Part shown: piece after piece, positions 39,608-49,047 of the stretch
Position numbering within the stretch: position 1 is the stretch's first letter
Layout: every line of letters begins with the position of its first letter
Source: Faeciplasma sp048393055
GTDB lineage: Bacteria; Bacillota; Clostridia; Oscillospirales; Ruminococcaceae
Assembly (NCBI GenBank): GCA_048393055.1
Contig: DBFJJS010000013.1
Span: 1-64,000 of the forward strand
Length of the DNA stretch: 64,000 nucleotides
Direction of reading: 5' to 3'
Program-made: the position numbers and the translations under genes
The notes under the pieces: model-generated
What the model saw: the letters and a program-made list of their open reading frames with translations, nothing else
Told to the model about the DNA's origin: nothing
Databases searched by the model: none

Positions 39608-40741
39608 TTATCCCTCCAGCACCTCTTTTATGACACCTGCAATCCTGTCAGGAGTATCCTTGATATAAAGTCTCGCCGCGTTTTCGGACAATCTTTCAAG
39701 CCTTTCGGGATCGTTTATAAGCTCGCCGACAGTATCGATAAGCCACTCGCTCGTAAGATCCTTCTGCTCTATGAGTATCGCAGCTCCGGCGTTTTTTAAC
39801 ACCATTCCATTATGGTACTGATGGTTTTCAGCGACAATAGGGGACGGCACGAGTATCGAGCCGCAGCCGACTGCTTCTATTTCAGTGAGCGCTCCCGCTC
39901 CGCAGCGGCTTATTATCAGATCGGCAGCCTCCATGCAAACCGGCATATCGTCTATATACTCTTTTACAATAAAGTTAGGGTGCTCCTCAAGCTCAACACC
40001 GTTAGCCTTAAGCATGGCTGCGAAGCTTCCTCTGCCGTTTTTGCCGTATGAATGTATATGGTTTATCTTTATTCCCTCGCGGCAGTACCAGGCGAGAAGA
40101 TCAGCTACCGTTTCGTTTATCCTGCCCGCCCCAAGGCTTCCGCCGGTGGAAAGTATGCACAGCCCGTCGCAAATGCCGAGCTTTTGCCGTGCCTGCTCTT
40201 TTGTGAGCCTTCCCTTCAAAAAGCCCGACCTCACCGGAAGGCCTGTGACCACGCATTTATCCTTTTGCGGTATATATTCCTGCGCCTTTTCAACCGTAAG
40301 CATAACCCGGTCTACGGTTTTGGCAAGGAGCTTTGTCGTTATTCCGGGAAAAGCGTTCTGCTCATGGATCACCGTCTTTATTCCCATTTTTGACGCTGTC
40401 CTCACGATAGGTCCGCAGACATATCCCCCCGTGCCTATGACAATATCCGGCTTAAAACTGTTTATTATCTCCTTCGCGCGCTTTCCAGAGTGCAGAAGAT
40501 AATTAGCAGCGGTGATATTTCTTTTCAGGTTCTTAAACGACGGCTTGCGCTGAAAACCGGCGACGTTCATCGGCGCAAATTCTATCCCCGCCTTTTCGAC
40601 AAGGTCCTTTTCTATGCCGCCCGGCGTGCCGACATATAAAAACCGGACGTCACGGTACTGCTCCCTTATTATCTCCGCTATCGCAAGCGCGGGGTTGACG
40701 TGTCCGGCGGTTCCCCCGCCGGAAAGTATGACCTTAAGCAT
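39608..40741 (-). CDS. murG: UDP-GlcNAc:lipid I N-acetylglucosaminyltransferase MurG
   Basis: A 377-residue GT-B enzyme that makes lipid II at the cytoplasmic membrane face. SGGGTAGHVNPALAIAE is the first glycine loop; TGGYVCGPIV and HEQNAFPGITTKLLAK follow; TGGSLGAGRIN and ISRCGAGALTEIEAVG form the nucleotide-sugar site. ATG 40741 follows AGGTGATATA. It starts 16 bases after ftsW. Confidence 0.95.
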   Translation of the reverse strand: MLKVILSGGGTAGHVNPALAIAEIIREQYRDVRFLYVGTPGGIEKDLVEKAGIEFAPMNVAGFQRKPSFKNLKRNITAANYLLHSGKRAKEIINSFKPDIVIGTGGYVCGPIVRTASKMGIKTVIHEQNAFPGITTKLLAKTVDRVMLTVEKAQEYIPQKDKCVVTGLPVRSGFLKGRLTKEQARQKLGICDGLCILSTGGSLGAGRINETVADLLAWYCREGIKINHIHSYGKNGRGSFAAMLKANGVELEEHPNFIVKEYIDDMPVCMEAADLIISRCGAGALTEIEAVGCGSILVPSPIVAENHQYHNGMVLKNAGAAILIEQKDLTSEWLIDTVGELINDPERLERLSENAARLYIKDTPDRIAGVIKEVLEG

Positions 40742-40757
40742 TATATCACCTGTCCTA

Positions 40758-42029
40758 CTAAATGTTTTTGCAGCGCCGCGACACCGCAAGTATTACTCCC
40801 ATCTCCGCAAGCTGTATGATAAGCGCGGAACCTCCCGAGCTGAAAAACGGAAGCGACACGCCGGTATTCGGGAAAGCATTGCAGGCAACGCCTATATTAA
40901 GTATCGCCTGTATTCCTATCTGGAACGTAATTCCGCTGGTTATGAGCATTCCAAACTTATCCGGCGCCTTGCTCGCAATATGGAATCCCCTGTACACAAG
41001 CAGCCCAAACAGCACCAAAACCGTTATTCCTCCGATGTATCCGAGCTCCTCTACTATTATCGATATTATGAAGTCGTTCTGAGACTCAGGCAGCCACAGA
41101 TATTTCTGCCTCGACTCTCCGAACCCAAGCCCGAACCAGCCGCCCGAGCCTATCGCTATGAGCGACTGGGCGGTCTGCCAGGTTTCATCGTTTATCTCGC
41201 CCTCTTCGATGCTGTCCATACTCGAAACGCGGTCAAATATGTAAGAAAGTCCTCCGCCCCTTGCGACAGAGTAAACAAGAGCCGCTCCGACCGCGCACAC
41301 AAGAACCACCGAGCCGAGCTTTATCATATCGCGCCACGGCATTCCGCTTACAACTACTACGCACGCAAAAAGCGAGCACATGATAAGCAGTCCTGAAATA
41401 TGCCGCTGTAAAACCATGTTTAAGCACACCGGAAGCATCGCTATGAGCAAAGGAAGCATCCTTTTATGCGCTGGAACGTCTTTATTTTGCTGCTTTATTA
41501 TCAAAAACGACAGAAATACTATTAAAACCGGCTTCATCGCCTCAGAGGGCTGGAATGAAAACGAGCCAAGCTCTATCCATCTTCTCGCCCCGTGGACCTC
41601 GTCGCCGAAAAACGACGTGTAGGTCAAAAGCGCCAAAGCCCCCAAATAGCCTATGATAACTATGTTTGAATTCATAAGTATATGATAGTCAAAGAACGAA
41701 ATGAACAGCATGAGTATCACGCCCATTATCGCGGCTATTCCCTGCGTTCTGACATACATATAGCCGTCTCCATGCTCTAAAAGCCCTTCCATATAGCTTG
41801 CCGAAAACATCATAACAAGCCCGTATATGAGAAGGACTATTATTATTACGAAAAAGAGCATATCCATGCTTCCGTCAACTATTCTTAAGGACGGCTCTTT
41901 TGTTTTTTTCCTCCGCCTGCCGTCTCGCGCGGTGTCTGCCGGAAGAGACTGTGCCTCAAAAGCGCCGCCGGACGCAGCTTTTGTATTTGTGCTTACGCTT
42001 ATATTGTGGTTTATTCTCTTTTTCGTCAC
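40758..42029 (-). CDS. ftsW: SEDS-family peptidoglycan glycosyltransferase FtsW/SpoVE
   Basis: A 423-residue membrane protein with ten predicted helices, a long basic cytoplasmic N-terminus (RRRKKTKEPSLR) and the SEDS hallmarks VHGARRWI-LGSFSFQPSE and the late NTGVSLPFFSSGGSALI. SEDS proteins polymerise lipid II with a cognate class B PBP, here the PBP three genes upstream. FtsW (division) and SpoVE (cortex) cannot be separated by sequence alone; the dcw position fits either. Confidence 0.92.
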   Translation of the reverse strand: MTKKRINHNISVSTNTKAASGGAFEAQSLPADTARDGRRRKKTKEPSLRIVDGSMDMLFFVIIIVLLIYGLVMMFSASYMEGLLEHGDGYMYVRTQGIAAIMGVILMLFISFFDYHILMNSNIVIIGYLGALALLTYTSFFGDEVHGARRWIELGSFSFQPSEAMKPVLIVFLSFLIIKQQNKDVPAHKRMLPLLIAMLPVCLNMVLQRHISGLLIMCSLFACVVVVSGMPWRDMIKLGSVVLVCAVGAALVYSVARGGGLSYIFDRVSSMDSIEEGEINDETWQTAQSLIAIGSGGWFGLGFGESRQKYLWLPESQNDFIISIIVEELGYIGGITVLVLFGLLVYRGFHIASKAPDKFGMLITSGITFQIGIQAILNIGVACNAFPNTGVSLPFFSSGGSALIIQLAEMGVILAVSRRCKNI

Positions 42030-42061
42030 AAAAGCACCTCCCCCGGCTAAAGCTTTTTAGG

Positions 42062-43078
42062 CTAATCCGCAGCGTATATCCACGCGGCAAGTATTCCAAG
42101 TATGCCTGCGGCAAGCGTTACAGCAGAAAAAACGTAAAGTATTTTGTATTCGCTCCATCCGCACAGCTCAAAATGATGGTGTATGGGAGCCATTTTGAAA
42201 ACCCTCTTTTTTCTGAGCTTAAAGCTCAGTATCTGTATAACGTCGCTGAGAGCCTCGACAATATATATTATTCCTACAAGCGGTATCAGGAGCTCCAGCC
42301 CGCTCGCTATGCCCATGGCGACTACACAGCCGCCTAAAAACATCGAGCCTGTGTCCCCCATAAACACCTTCGCGGGGTGCAGGTTCCACACAAGAAAGCC
42401 CATGCATCCACCTGCCACCGCCATTGCAAAAGCAGAAAATTCCCAGTTGTCCAAAATAACGAATATAAGCGCAAATGCGACCGAGTATACCACCGTGACA
42501 GAGCCCAAAAGACCGTCTATGCCGTCGGTGAAATTTACCGCATTTACTACGCCGTATATAGCAATGCCCATTATCGGGTAATAGAGCCAGCCAAAATCCA
42601 CATCCCCTATAATCGGGAACTCGACGACGGTAGACCCATAAAGAAAGTAATATGCGACAAGGTACCCTATAATTATCAGTATCTGAAAAACAGTCTTTGC
42701 CTTTACGCTAAAGCCCATATTCCGCTTTTTAACTACCTTGATATAGTCGTCGCAGAAGCCGACCAGCATGAAAAGCAATGAAACAACCACTGCCAGCACA
42801 AGCTTAAGACCGGCATTTTCCGGCGTTTCCATCATGTGCGCGTTTCGGTACATCCTTATCAGAAGCCAGCCCACCCACGTCGCTACCGGCACGGACAAAA
42901 TAAACATAAACCCGCCCATCAGGGGCGTGCCCTCCTTGGACTTGTGCCAGTTCGGTCCTATGTCAAGTATATGAGAACCGGCTTTGAGCTTTCTCAAATA
43001 CGGAATCAGTATATATCCGAAAAGCGCCGCAACTGCAAGCGACAAAAACCCTGCTATCAGATTAATCCAAAAGGGCAT
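42062..43078 (-). CDS. mraY: Phospho-N-acetylmuramoyl-pentapeptide transferase MraY
   Basis: A 338-residue ten-helix enzyme that makes lipid I. Active-site signatures: FCDDYIKV (Asp-Asp pair), NAVNFTDGIDGL and KVFMGDTGSM, plus KMAPIHHHFELCGWSE, the MraY HHH loop. CGGAGGATAAATA precedes the start. It lies 18 bases after murE. Confidence 0.96.
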   Translation of the reverse strand: MPFWINLIAGFLSLAVAALFGYILIPYLRKLKAGSHILDIGPNWHKSKEGTPLMGGFMFILSVPVATWVGWLLIRMYRNAHMMETPENAGLKLVLAVVVSLLFMLVGFCDDYIKVVKKRNMGFSVKAKTVFQILIIIGYLVAYYFLYGSTVVEFPIIGDVDFGWLYYPIMGIAIYGVVNAVNFTDGIDGLLGSVTVVYSVAFALIFVILDNWEFSAFAMAVAGGCMGFLVWNLHPAKVFMGDTGSMFLGGCVVAMGIASGLELLIPLVGIIYIVEALSDVIQILSFKLRKKRVFKMAPIHHHFELCGWSEYKILYVFSAVTLAAGILGILAAWIYAAD

Positions 43079-43096
43079 TTATTTATCCTCCGATTT

Positions 43097-44539
43097 TTAT
43101 TTATCAAGCGCCCTGAGCGCCTCTGCGACAACCTCACGCTCGTCAAAGTGTATCTTTTCCCCGCCGGAAAGTATTTGGTAATCCTCATGCCCCTTGCCGG
43201 CAAGCACGATCACATCGTCCTTTTTTGCGTTTTTGACCGCCCAGAATATCGCGTCGCGGCGGTTGTCTATTTCAATATATTCGCAGTTTCGCCCGTCAAG
43301 ACCTGAAATTATCTCCTTGATTATCTGGTGCGGATCTTCGTCCCTTGGGTTGTCGGAGGTTATTACAAGAAAATCGGCGTTGTCTGCCGCGGCCTGTGCC
43401 ATAAGAGGGCGTTTTCGCGCGTCGCGGTTTCCTCCGCAGCCGAACAGGCACACCACCCGCCCTTTTGCAAACTCCCTCACGTTTTTAAGTATATTTACAA
43501 GTGCGTCGGGAGTGTGGGCATAATCTAAAATAACGGAAAAATCCCTGCCGGTCTCGACTAACTCGCATCTGCCGCGAACGCCCTGTATGTTTTCGATTGC
43601 AGGCACGGTTTTATCGGGAGTAATTCCACACAGCTCCAGCACGCAGAGCGCGGCGAGGCTGTTTGACACGTTATAGCTGCCGGGAAGCCTGATACTTACT
43701 TTAAAAGCTTTCTCAGGACCTGTATACCAATAGCTTGAGCCGTAGCTGTGAAGCTTTATAAATTCCGCGTGAAAATCCGCTCCGCTTTCCGAGATGGAAA
43801 AGCTGTATTTTTTGCAGCCGATCTCTTCAAAAAGCCTTCTTCCGTACTCGTCGTCTATGTTTACGGCTGCCGCGCCGCAGCGGGAAAACAGCAGCTTTTT
43901 CGCCTGATAATAGTTTTCCATGCTGCCGTGAACGTCAAGATGATCCTGCGTCAGATTTGTAAACGCCGCCGCTTCAAACCATACGTCCCCCAGCCTTTGC
44001 TGGCTCAGCCCCTGCGAGGAAACCTCCATAACAACATACTCGCAACCGCTGTCTGCCATATTTTTGAGCAGTGCGAAGAATTCGTCCGGCTCCGGCGTGG
44101 TCCTCTCAGCGTGAAGGACAGCATTGCCTATCTCGTTTTGACATGTCCCGATAAGCCCCGCCTTATATCCCAGGCTGTCCAAAAGCCTTTTTATAAGGGT
44201 GGTAGTAGTGGTTTTTCCGTTCGTGCCGGTAACGCCTATAAACTTCATTCTGCGCTCGGGGTTGCCGTACCAGTTTGCCCAGAGCCTCGAAAGCGCAAGC
44301 CTTGTGTCGCCTACGATTATCTGATTTTTTACTCCGCAGTCGCGCTCGGTAACAAATACTCCGACGCCTTTCTCAGTAAGCTGACGCACAAAGTTATGAG
44401 CGTCAAAGTTTGCGCCCTTAAGGCAGACGAACAGCGTCCCGCTGTCCGCGGCGTTTCTTGTATCAGAGGATATATTGGTTATTTCAATGTCGTCTAGCGG
44501 GGTAGACGCTACCCCCCTGAGCAGCTCGTAAAGCTTCAT
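43097..44539 (-). CDS. murE: UDP-MurNAc-tripeptide synthetase, meso-DAP type
   Basis: A 480-residue Mur ligase adding the third amino acid of the stem peptide. GTNGKTT (105-111) is the ATP loop; the central domain has TNLTQDHLDVHG; the C-terminal domain has DYAHTPDAL and DNPR (396-399), the motif that selects meso-diaminopimelate. The wall is therefore predicted to be DAP-type. It follows the PBP gene and starts 30 bases after it. murF, usually next, is missing from this cluster. Confidence 0.95.
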   Translation of the reverse strand: MKLYELLRGVASTPLDDIEITNISSDTRNAADSGTLFVCLKGANFDAHNFVRQLTEKGVGVFVTERDCGVKNQIIVGDTRLALSRLWANWYGNPERRMKFIGVTGTNGKTTTTTLIKRLLDSLGYKAGLIGTCQNEIGNAVLHAERTTPEPDEFFALLKNMADSGCEYVVMEVSSQGLSQQRLGDVWFEAAAFTNLTQDHLDVHGSMENYYQAKKLLFSRCGAAAVNIDDEYGRRLFEEIGCKKYSFSISESGADFHAEFIKLHSYGSSYWYTGPEKAFKVSIRLPGSYNVSNSLAALCVLELCGITPDKTVPAIENIQGVRGRCELVETGRDFSVILDYAHTPDALVNILKNVREFAKGRVVCLFGCGGNRDARKRPLMAQAAADNADFLVITSDNPRDEDPHQIIKEIISGLDGRNCEYIEIDNRRDAIFWAVKNAKKDDVIVLAGKGHEDYQILSGGEKIHFDEREVVAEALRALDK

Positions 44540-44569
44540 TCATTACGCCCTCTTTACTGTTTTCTTATA

Positions 44570-46804
44570 TCAGCCCGTTTCATCGTTTATAAGGAAGTAT
44601 GCCTCTATTATCGTTCCCTTCGGAACGTAGCACTCCCTGTAGTTCATAACTCCCGAGCATTTCGCGCCAGCCTTTTGCGCTGCTCCTCCGAGGGGACGAA
44701 GATTAAGCCCGAGCTCCGCAAGCTCCTCATTTGCCTCCTCGAGTGTGTAATCCGTCAGATCCGGCACATAAACCATTTCATCCTCTGTTCCCTGCTCGGT
44801 GTACAGAAGCACCGTGCATCCCTTAGGCATCTGGTTTCCGTGCGACGGCACCTGCCTTACAACGCTGTCCCCGTCTCCTACTACCTCGACGTTAAGGCCA
44901 AGCGTCTCTATCGTAGCCTTTGCGCTTGAGAGTCCCGCTCCGACAACATCCGGCACCGTTACCTCAAGGCTTTCAAGCTCCTCCTCCGTGTACTCGGCGT
45001 AGTAGCCAAGATACGGAAGTATCTCCGTAAACACCTCCGAAACCACCGGGGCGGCAACGGCAGAGCCGTAGTAAAGACCATTTGTAGGCTCGTCAACCAT
45101 AACCAGCATTATGATTTCAGGGTCGTCCGCAGGATAGAACGCGCAATATGACGAAACATAGGTGTTTCCCTCGGGGTTTTCGTCCAGCTTCTGAGACGTT
45201 CCGGATTTTCCGCCGATGTTATAGCCCTTTATATATACGTTGCTTCCGGAGTTTACCGTAACAACCGTTTCAAGCGTCTGACGCATTATCTCAGAGGTTT
45301 CCTCGGATATTACCTGCCTCTTGATAGTGGGCGTGAACTGCTTGACTATGTTGCCGTCGCTGTCGACGATTTTGTCAACAACATAGGGAGTCACGAGATT
45401 TCCGCCGTTGACGACCGCCGCATACGCGCAGATCATCTGAATCGGCGTTATCTTGTTGGTCTGACCGAACGAGCTCGACGCAAGCGATACAGGAGTCATA
45501 TTCTCGTACGGCACATAAAGGCTCACAGCCTCAGCAGGCAGGTCTATGCCGGTTTTCTGCGTCAGCCCAAAAGCGTCGAAATACTGGCAGAAGAGCTTCG
45601 CTCCAAGCTTTTGACCTATAGATACAAACGCAGGGTTGCAGGAGTTTGTCATCGCCTGGACAAAATTCTGCGTGCCGTGCCCGCCGTGAGTAGTCCAGCA
45701 GTGGAACTGCACTCCCTGAACGTCGGTAACGCCGTTGCAGTAAAACGTATCGGACAGGCTTATTGCGTTTTCCTCAAGCGCAGCAGAGCCGGTCACGACC
45801 TTGAATACAGATCCCGGGAAGTAAAGAGACGATATAGCCTTGTTGGTCCACTGCTCGTTCCATGCAAGGGAACGCTGAGCATTATATTCCTCTATGTCTC
45901 CGGCGTCCGCAAGCCCGGCAAGCAAAAGCGCCTTCTGCTCGTCATATATTACCGAAGGCTCGTTCGGATTGTAGTCGGTTTCAGTCGCCATGGCGTATAT
46001 AGCCCCGGTTTTGCAGTTCATAACTATAGCGCAGGCCTTGTTCTTAGGCGCGTTTGCCTTGACCGCGCTCTCAAGTGCCTTTTCGGTGTAGTATTGTATC
46101 GTTGTATCGATGTTGGTGTAGAGCGAAGCTCCGTCCTGCGCCTCATAGCTCTGCTTATATTTATACTGGAACTCTGCGCCCAAGGCGTCTCTTGCGCTGA
46201 TTATCTTACCGTCAATGCCTGTAAGATAATCGTCGTAATACGCCTCAAGACCGTAAATTCCGTAGCCGTCGTAGTGAAGGTGTCCTATGACATTTGCCGC
46301 AAGGTCGTTTTGCGGATAGTATCTCTTTGCGGTCGGAGTAGCCCCGACGGAGGTTATTCCCTCGTCCGCCATGGCGTTAATAATATCGGTAGCGACGGAT
46401 TTTTCCACTTCCTTCGCAACCACCTGATAGGCGTTGTTTTCGTACAGCTTATCCCTTACCTCCTCGGCGTCTACGCCAAGCTTTGAGGACAGGGTATATA
46501 CTATGACGTCCTCCTTTTCGGTGTCTCTTTCGGCATACGTCTGCGGATCTACGTACACCGTGTACACCGTTACGCTCTGAGCGAGCACCTGACCGTTCTG
46601 GTCATATATTGTGCCTCTGTTCGCCTTTACAGTCGTAGTGCGGAACTGCTGGCTGCTTGCAAGCGCCTGATACTTGTCGCTCTCCTGCACCGCGACGTTA
46701 TACATCTGAAACGCAACGTAGACCATTGCGGCGAGCATTGCCAAAAAAATCAGAAGATTAAGCCTTCTTTTCATTACCGATGTCGTTTTTTCCGTTACAG
46801 CCAT
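44570..46804 (-). CDS. Class B penicillin-binding protein with two PASTA domains (FtsI/SpoVD type)
   Basis: A 744-residue transpeptidase. One N-terminal membrane helix (about 14-36) anchors it outside; a dimerisation/pedestal domain begins NRGTIYDQNG. The catalytic motifs are SVFK (332-335, serine nucleophile), SCN (388-390) and KSGT (533-536). Two PASTA domains (about 614-669 and 678-740) close the protein. B. subtilis PBP2B has two PASTA domains and SpoVD one, so the division role fits better, but the sporulation role is not excluded. ATG 46804 follows GAGAAAGGAAAAAG. An imperfect hairpin separates it from ftsL. Confidence 0.93.
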   Translation of the reverse strand: MAVTEKTTSVMKRRLNLLIFLAMLAAMVYVAFQMYNVAVQESDKYQALASSQQFRTTTVKANRGTIYDQNGQVLAQSVTVYTVYVDPQTYAERDTEKEDVIVYTLSSKLGVDAEEVRDKLYENNAYQVVAKEVEKSVATDIINAMADEGITSVGATPTAKRYYPQNDLAANVIGHLHYDGYGIYGLEAYYDDYLTGIDGKIISARDALGAEFQYKYKQSYEAQDGASLYTNIDTTIQYYTEKALESAVKANAPKNKACAIVMNCKTGAIYAMATETDYNPNEPSVIYDEQKALLLAGLADAGDIEEYNAQRSLAWNEQWTNKAISSLYFPGSVFKVVTGSAALEENAISLSDTFYCNGVTDVQGVQFHCWTTHGGHGTQNFVQAMTNSCNPAFVSIGQKLGAKLFCQYFDAFGLTQKTGIDLPAEAVSLYVPYENMTPVSLASSSFGQTNKITPIQMICAYAAVVNGGNLVTPYVVDKIVDSDGNIVKQFTPTIKRQVISEETSEIMRQTLETVVTVNSGSNVYIKGYNIGGKSGTSQKLDENPEGNTYVSSYCAFYPADDPEIIMLVMVDEPTNGLYYGSAVAAPVVSEVFTEILPYLGYYAEYTEEELESLEVTVPDVVGAGLSSAKATIETLGLNVEVVGDGDSVVRQVPSHGNQMPKGCTVLLYTEQGTEDEMVYVPDLTDYTLEEANEELAELGLNLRPLGGAAQKAGAKCSGVMNYRECYVPKGTIIEAYFLINDETG

Positions 46805-46840
46805 CTTTTTCCTTTCTCCAAAATATGCTTTATGACGCAA

Positions 46841-46889
46841 GAAAGCTAAGTTTATCCTTCGGTATTCGAGAAGGCAAAACTTAACTTTC
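46841..46889 (-). repeat. Imperfect inverted repeat between ftsL and the PBP gene
   Basis: A 49-base near-palindrome: GAAAG, TAAGTTT and CCTTC pair with GAAGG, AAACTTA and CTTTC, with two small internal mismatches and a nine-base loop. No U tract follows on either strand, so it is not a simple terminator; it may be an RNA processing or stability element. Confidence 0.7.
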
Positions 46890-46915
46890 CCCTTGATATA
46901 TTAATTTCTATTTAA

Positions 46916-47398
46916 TTACAGTCCAAGATATTCATAGAGATTTGCAAACCAGTTTTTAATAGTCACGAATATGTTCTTGCTTTCCGAATCAACCACCTCT
47001 ATTACAGTGTCTCCCTCAAATTCAACATATTCAATTTGAGATTTATCGAGCTTTTGAAGTCCAAGAGTTTCCTGGGCGTACTGCTCTACGTTTTTAAGAG
47101 AAGTCCTTGAATCGTACTCCGCCGCAAGAGCTACGTTTTCCGACTCGAGAGTCCGCAGCTGCTGCTCCAGCGCCGTCGCTTCGCCGAAAAGGCGGTTTGT
47201 CTCCACCTTGCCGTAAAGCATGGCGAACATCAGGGCAAGAACGGCTGCCGCGCTTATCAGTATCTTGACCGCACTCTGGCTTTTAACAACTGTATTCTTC
47301 TTTACTTCTATCCTTGGCTGTCTTTGCCTGACAGGTTCCCGTACCTTAGGCTCATAAACAGAAATATCATAAGCCAGATTGCCGTTTTGATACGCCAT
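46916..47398 (-). CDS. ftsL: FtsL-like septum protein
   Basis: A 160-residue bitopic protein at the FtsL position. It has a basic cytoplasmic head (RQRQPRIEVKKN), one membrane helix (about 43-62), then a leucine-zipper-like coiled coil (EATALEQQLRTLESENVALAAEY) and the FtsL/DivIC hallmark VEQYAQETLGLQKL. Its acidic tail (DSESKNIF) is longer than in most FtsL. Sequence conservation is poor in this family, so the call leans on topology and location between rsmH and the PBP gene. Confidence 0.82.
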   Translation of the reverse strand: MAYQNGNLAYDISVYEPKVREPVRQRQPRIEVKKNTVVKSQSAVKILISAAAVLALMFAMLYGKVETNRLFGEATALEQQLRTLESENVALAAEYDSRTSLKNVEQYAQETLGLQKLDKSQIEYVEFEGDTVIEVVDSESKNIFVTIKNWFANLYEYLGL

Positions 47399-47413
47399 TG
47401 CCGTCTCCCTTTC

Positions 47414-48340
47414 TTAATCCTTTATTTTTTCGATTATCCTCAGCTTTGCCGAGTGTGCGCGGTTATTAGAAGCTATCTCCGCCTGAGACGGCTCTATCGG
47501 TTTTTTTGTTATAAGCTTTGCACGCGGAGTCTTTCCGCATACGCACACCGGAAACTCCGGCGGGCAGGTACAGCCCCTTGCATAGTCGGCAAAGCGCTGC
47601 TTTACCATCCTGTCCTCAAGCGAATGGAAGGTAATAACAGCCAGCCTTCCGCCGATGTTAAGTATATTAAACGCCTTGTCAAGCGCGCGTGAAAGCCCTC
47701 CCAGCTCGTCGTTTACCTCCATGCGTATTGCCTGGAAGCTCTTTTTGCAGGGATTCTTTTCGCGACGAGCCCTCTGCGGAACTGACATTTTTATGATTTC
47801 AGCCAGCTCCGAGGTGGATTCGATCGGTTTGGATTCACGCAATTTCACTATATTTGAGGCGATGCTTTTAGAGTATTTTTCTTCGCCGTATTCAAACAGA
47901 ATGCGGCAAAGCTTTTCGTAGGAATATGTGTTTACAACGTCCCGCGCGCTCAGCCCCTCGCGGCTCATCCGCATGTCCAGCTCCGCGTCGGAGTGATAGG
48001 AAAAACCGCGCTCGGCATTGTCGAACTGATAGGACGAAACGCCGAGGTCAAGAAGCATACCGTCGATTTTTGATATGCCAAGGTCTTTAAGTATCACGTC
48101 GACGTCGGCAAAATTTCCGCGCACGACGGTAGCGTTATAGCCGTACAGGCGCTCAGAAGCAATCTTTACGGCGTCCGGATCCCGGTCGATTGCGACAAGC
48201 CTGCCGGTGACAAGCCTTTTCGCTATCTGAAGCGAATGGCCGGCTCCACCAGCCGTCCCGTCTACATAAACGCCGTCCGGCTTGATATTAAGACCCTCGA
48301 TGCATTCATCGAGAAGCACAGGTATATGCTTGAATTCCAT
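47414..48340 (-). CDS. rsmH: 16S rRNA (cytosine(1402)-N4)-methyltransferase RsmH
   Basis: A 308-residue SAM methylase (MraW). HIPVLLDECIEGL starts it; DGTAGGAGHS is the SAM loop; LLDLGVSSYQFDNAERGFSY and AVITFHSLEDRMVKQRF are invariant blocks; SNNRAHSAKLRI ends it. It methylates C1402 in the ribosomal P site. It starts three bases after mraZ, the standard pair. Confidence 0.97.
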   Translation of the reverse strand: MEFKHIPVLLDECIEGLNIKPDGVYVDGTAGGAGHSLQIAKRLVTGRLVAIDRDPDAVKIASERLYGYNATVVRGNFADVDVILKDLGISKIDGMLLDLGVSSYQFDNAERGFSYHSDAELDMRMSREGLSARDVVNTYSYEKLCRILFEYGEEKYSKSIASNIVKLRESKPIESTSELAEIIKMSVPQRARREKNPCKKSFQAIRMEVNDELGGLSRALDKAFNILNIGGRLAVITFHSLEDRMVKQRFADYARGCTCPPEFPVCVCGKTPRAKLITKKPIEPSQAEIASNNRAHSAKLRIIEKIKD

Positions 48341-48343
48341 GCC

Positions 48344-48778
48344 CTAAGATAAATATGCCATCGCAGCATAAAGCTCCTGCGGATCTATCGACTGGGTAAA
48401 CGACTCATAGGTCGCTTTATCCCATATCTCCACAGTGTCTATAGCTCCGACTACGTATACGTCCTTAAGCAGTCCGGCATATTCCCTTAACGCCTGCGGA
48501 ACAAGTATTCTTCCCAGCTTGTCCGCCTCGACGGGTATCGCGCCCTTTATGTATATCTGCTTGAGGATTTCCTTTTCCTTGCCGGGACGCATCTGGGATA
48601 TCTTCTCCAGAAGCCCGTTCCACTTTTCCTCCGAATACGCGACAAGGCGGCGGTCCGCGCCCCTTGTCAAAATGAACCGGTCGCCTATTACCTCCCTGAA
48701 GCGCTGGGGAAAGCTCATTCTTCCCTTTGCGTCGATCGTATATGGCAGCTCGCCGCTCATATTCTCGATTAAAGGCAC
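48344..48778 (-). CDS. mraZ: Transcriptional regulator MraZ
   Basis: A 144-residue protein of two SpoVT/AbrB-like halves. YTIDAKGRMSFPQRFRE and, in the second half, EADKLGRILVPQALREYAGL are the tandem DxKGR / D-LGR motifs. MraZ forms a ring that binds repeats in its own promoter and regulates the dcw cluster. GTG 48778 follows AAAGGGGTG and gives the usual length; the later ATG at 48760 would drop six residues before SGELPYTID. It leads the cluster. Confidence 0.92.
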   Translation of the reverse strand: MPLIENMSGELPYTIDAKGRMSFPQRFREVIGDRFILTRGADRRLVAYSEEKWNGLLEKISQMRPGKEKEILKQIYIKGAIPVEADKLGRILVPQALREYAGLLKDVYVVGAIDTVEIWDKATYESFTQSIDPQELYAAMAYLS

Positions 48779-48817
48779 CCGATTCACCCCTTTGCGCCAT
48801 TGTTGCACGCTTAAATA

Positions 48818-48881
48818 CCACTAAAGTGTACTAAATTCCACTTTGTACACCAATTATATCATTCACCCGGCTAAAATGCAA
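48818..48881 (-). promoter_or_regulatory. dcw cluster promoter and candidate MraZ boxes
   Basis: TTGCAT (complement of 48876-48881), 17 bases, TATAAT (complement of 48853-48858). Between the start site and mraZ the minus strand has AAAGTGG (complement of 48838-48844) and TTAGTGG (complement of 48818-48824), 20 bp apart in the same orientation. MraZ boxes in other bacteria are short GTGG/TGGG-type direct repeats in this place. Confidence 0.65.
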
Positions 48882-48989
48882 GAGTGAATATTCCCCAGCT
48901 CTTTGAAACTTTCAGAGAAATTTATGCTTGAAATTTGTACAGTTTGCATATACGCATATCGTCAAAAACCGCCCAAATGCTTAATCGGT

Positions 48990-49022
48990 TAAAAAAACCC
49001 GCAAGAACATAAGCCTTGCGGG
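48990..49022 (-). terminator. Terminator after pnuC
   Basis: CCCGCAAG and CTTGCGGG pair (48998-49005 with 49015-49022), followed on the minus strand by TTTTTTTAACC. Confidence 0.9.
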
Positions 49023-49047
49023 AACAATTCGACGATTAATTGTATAT

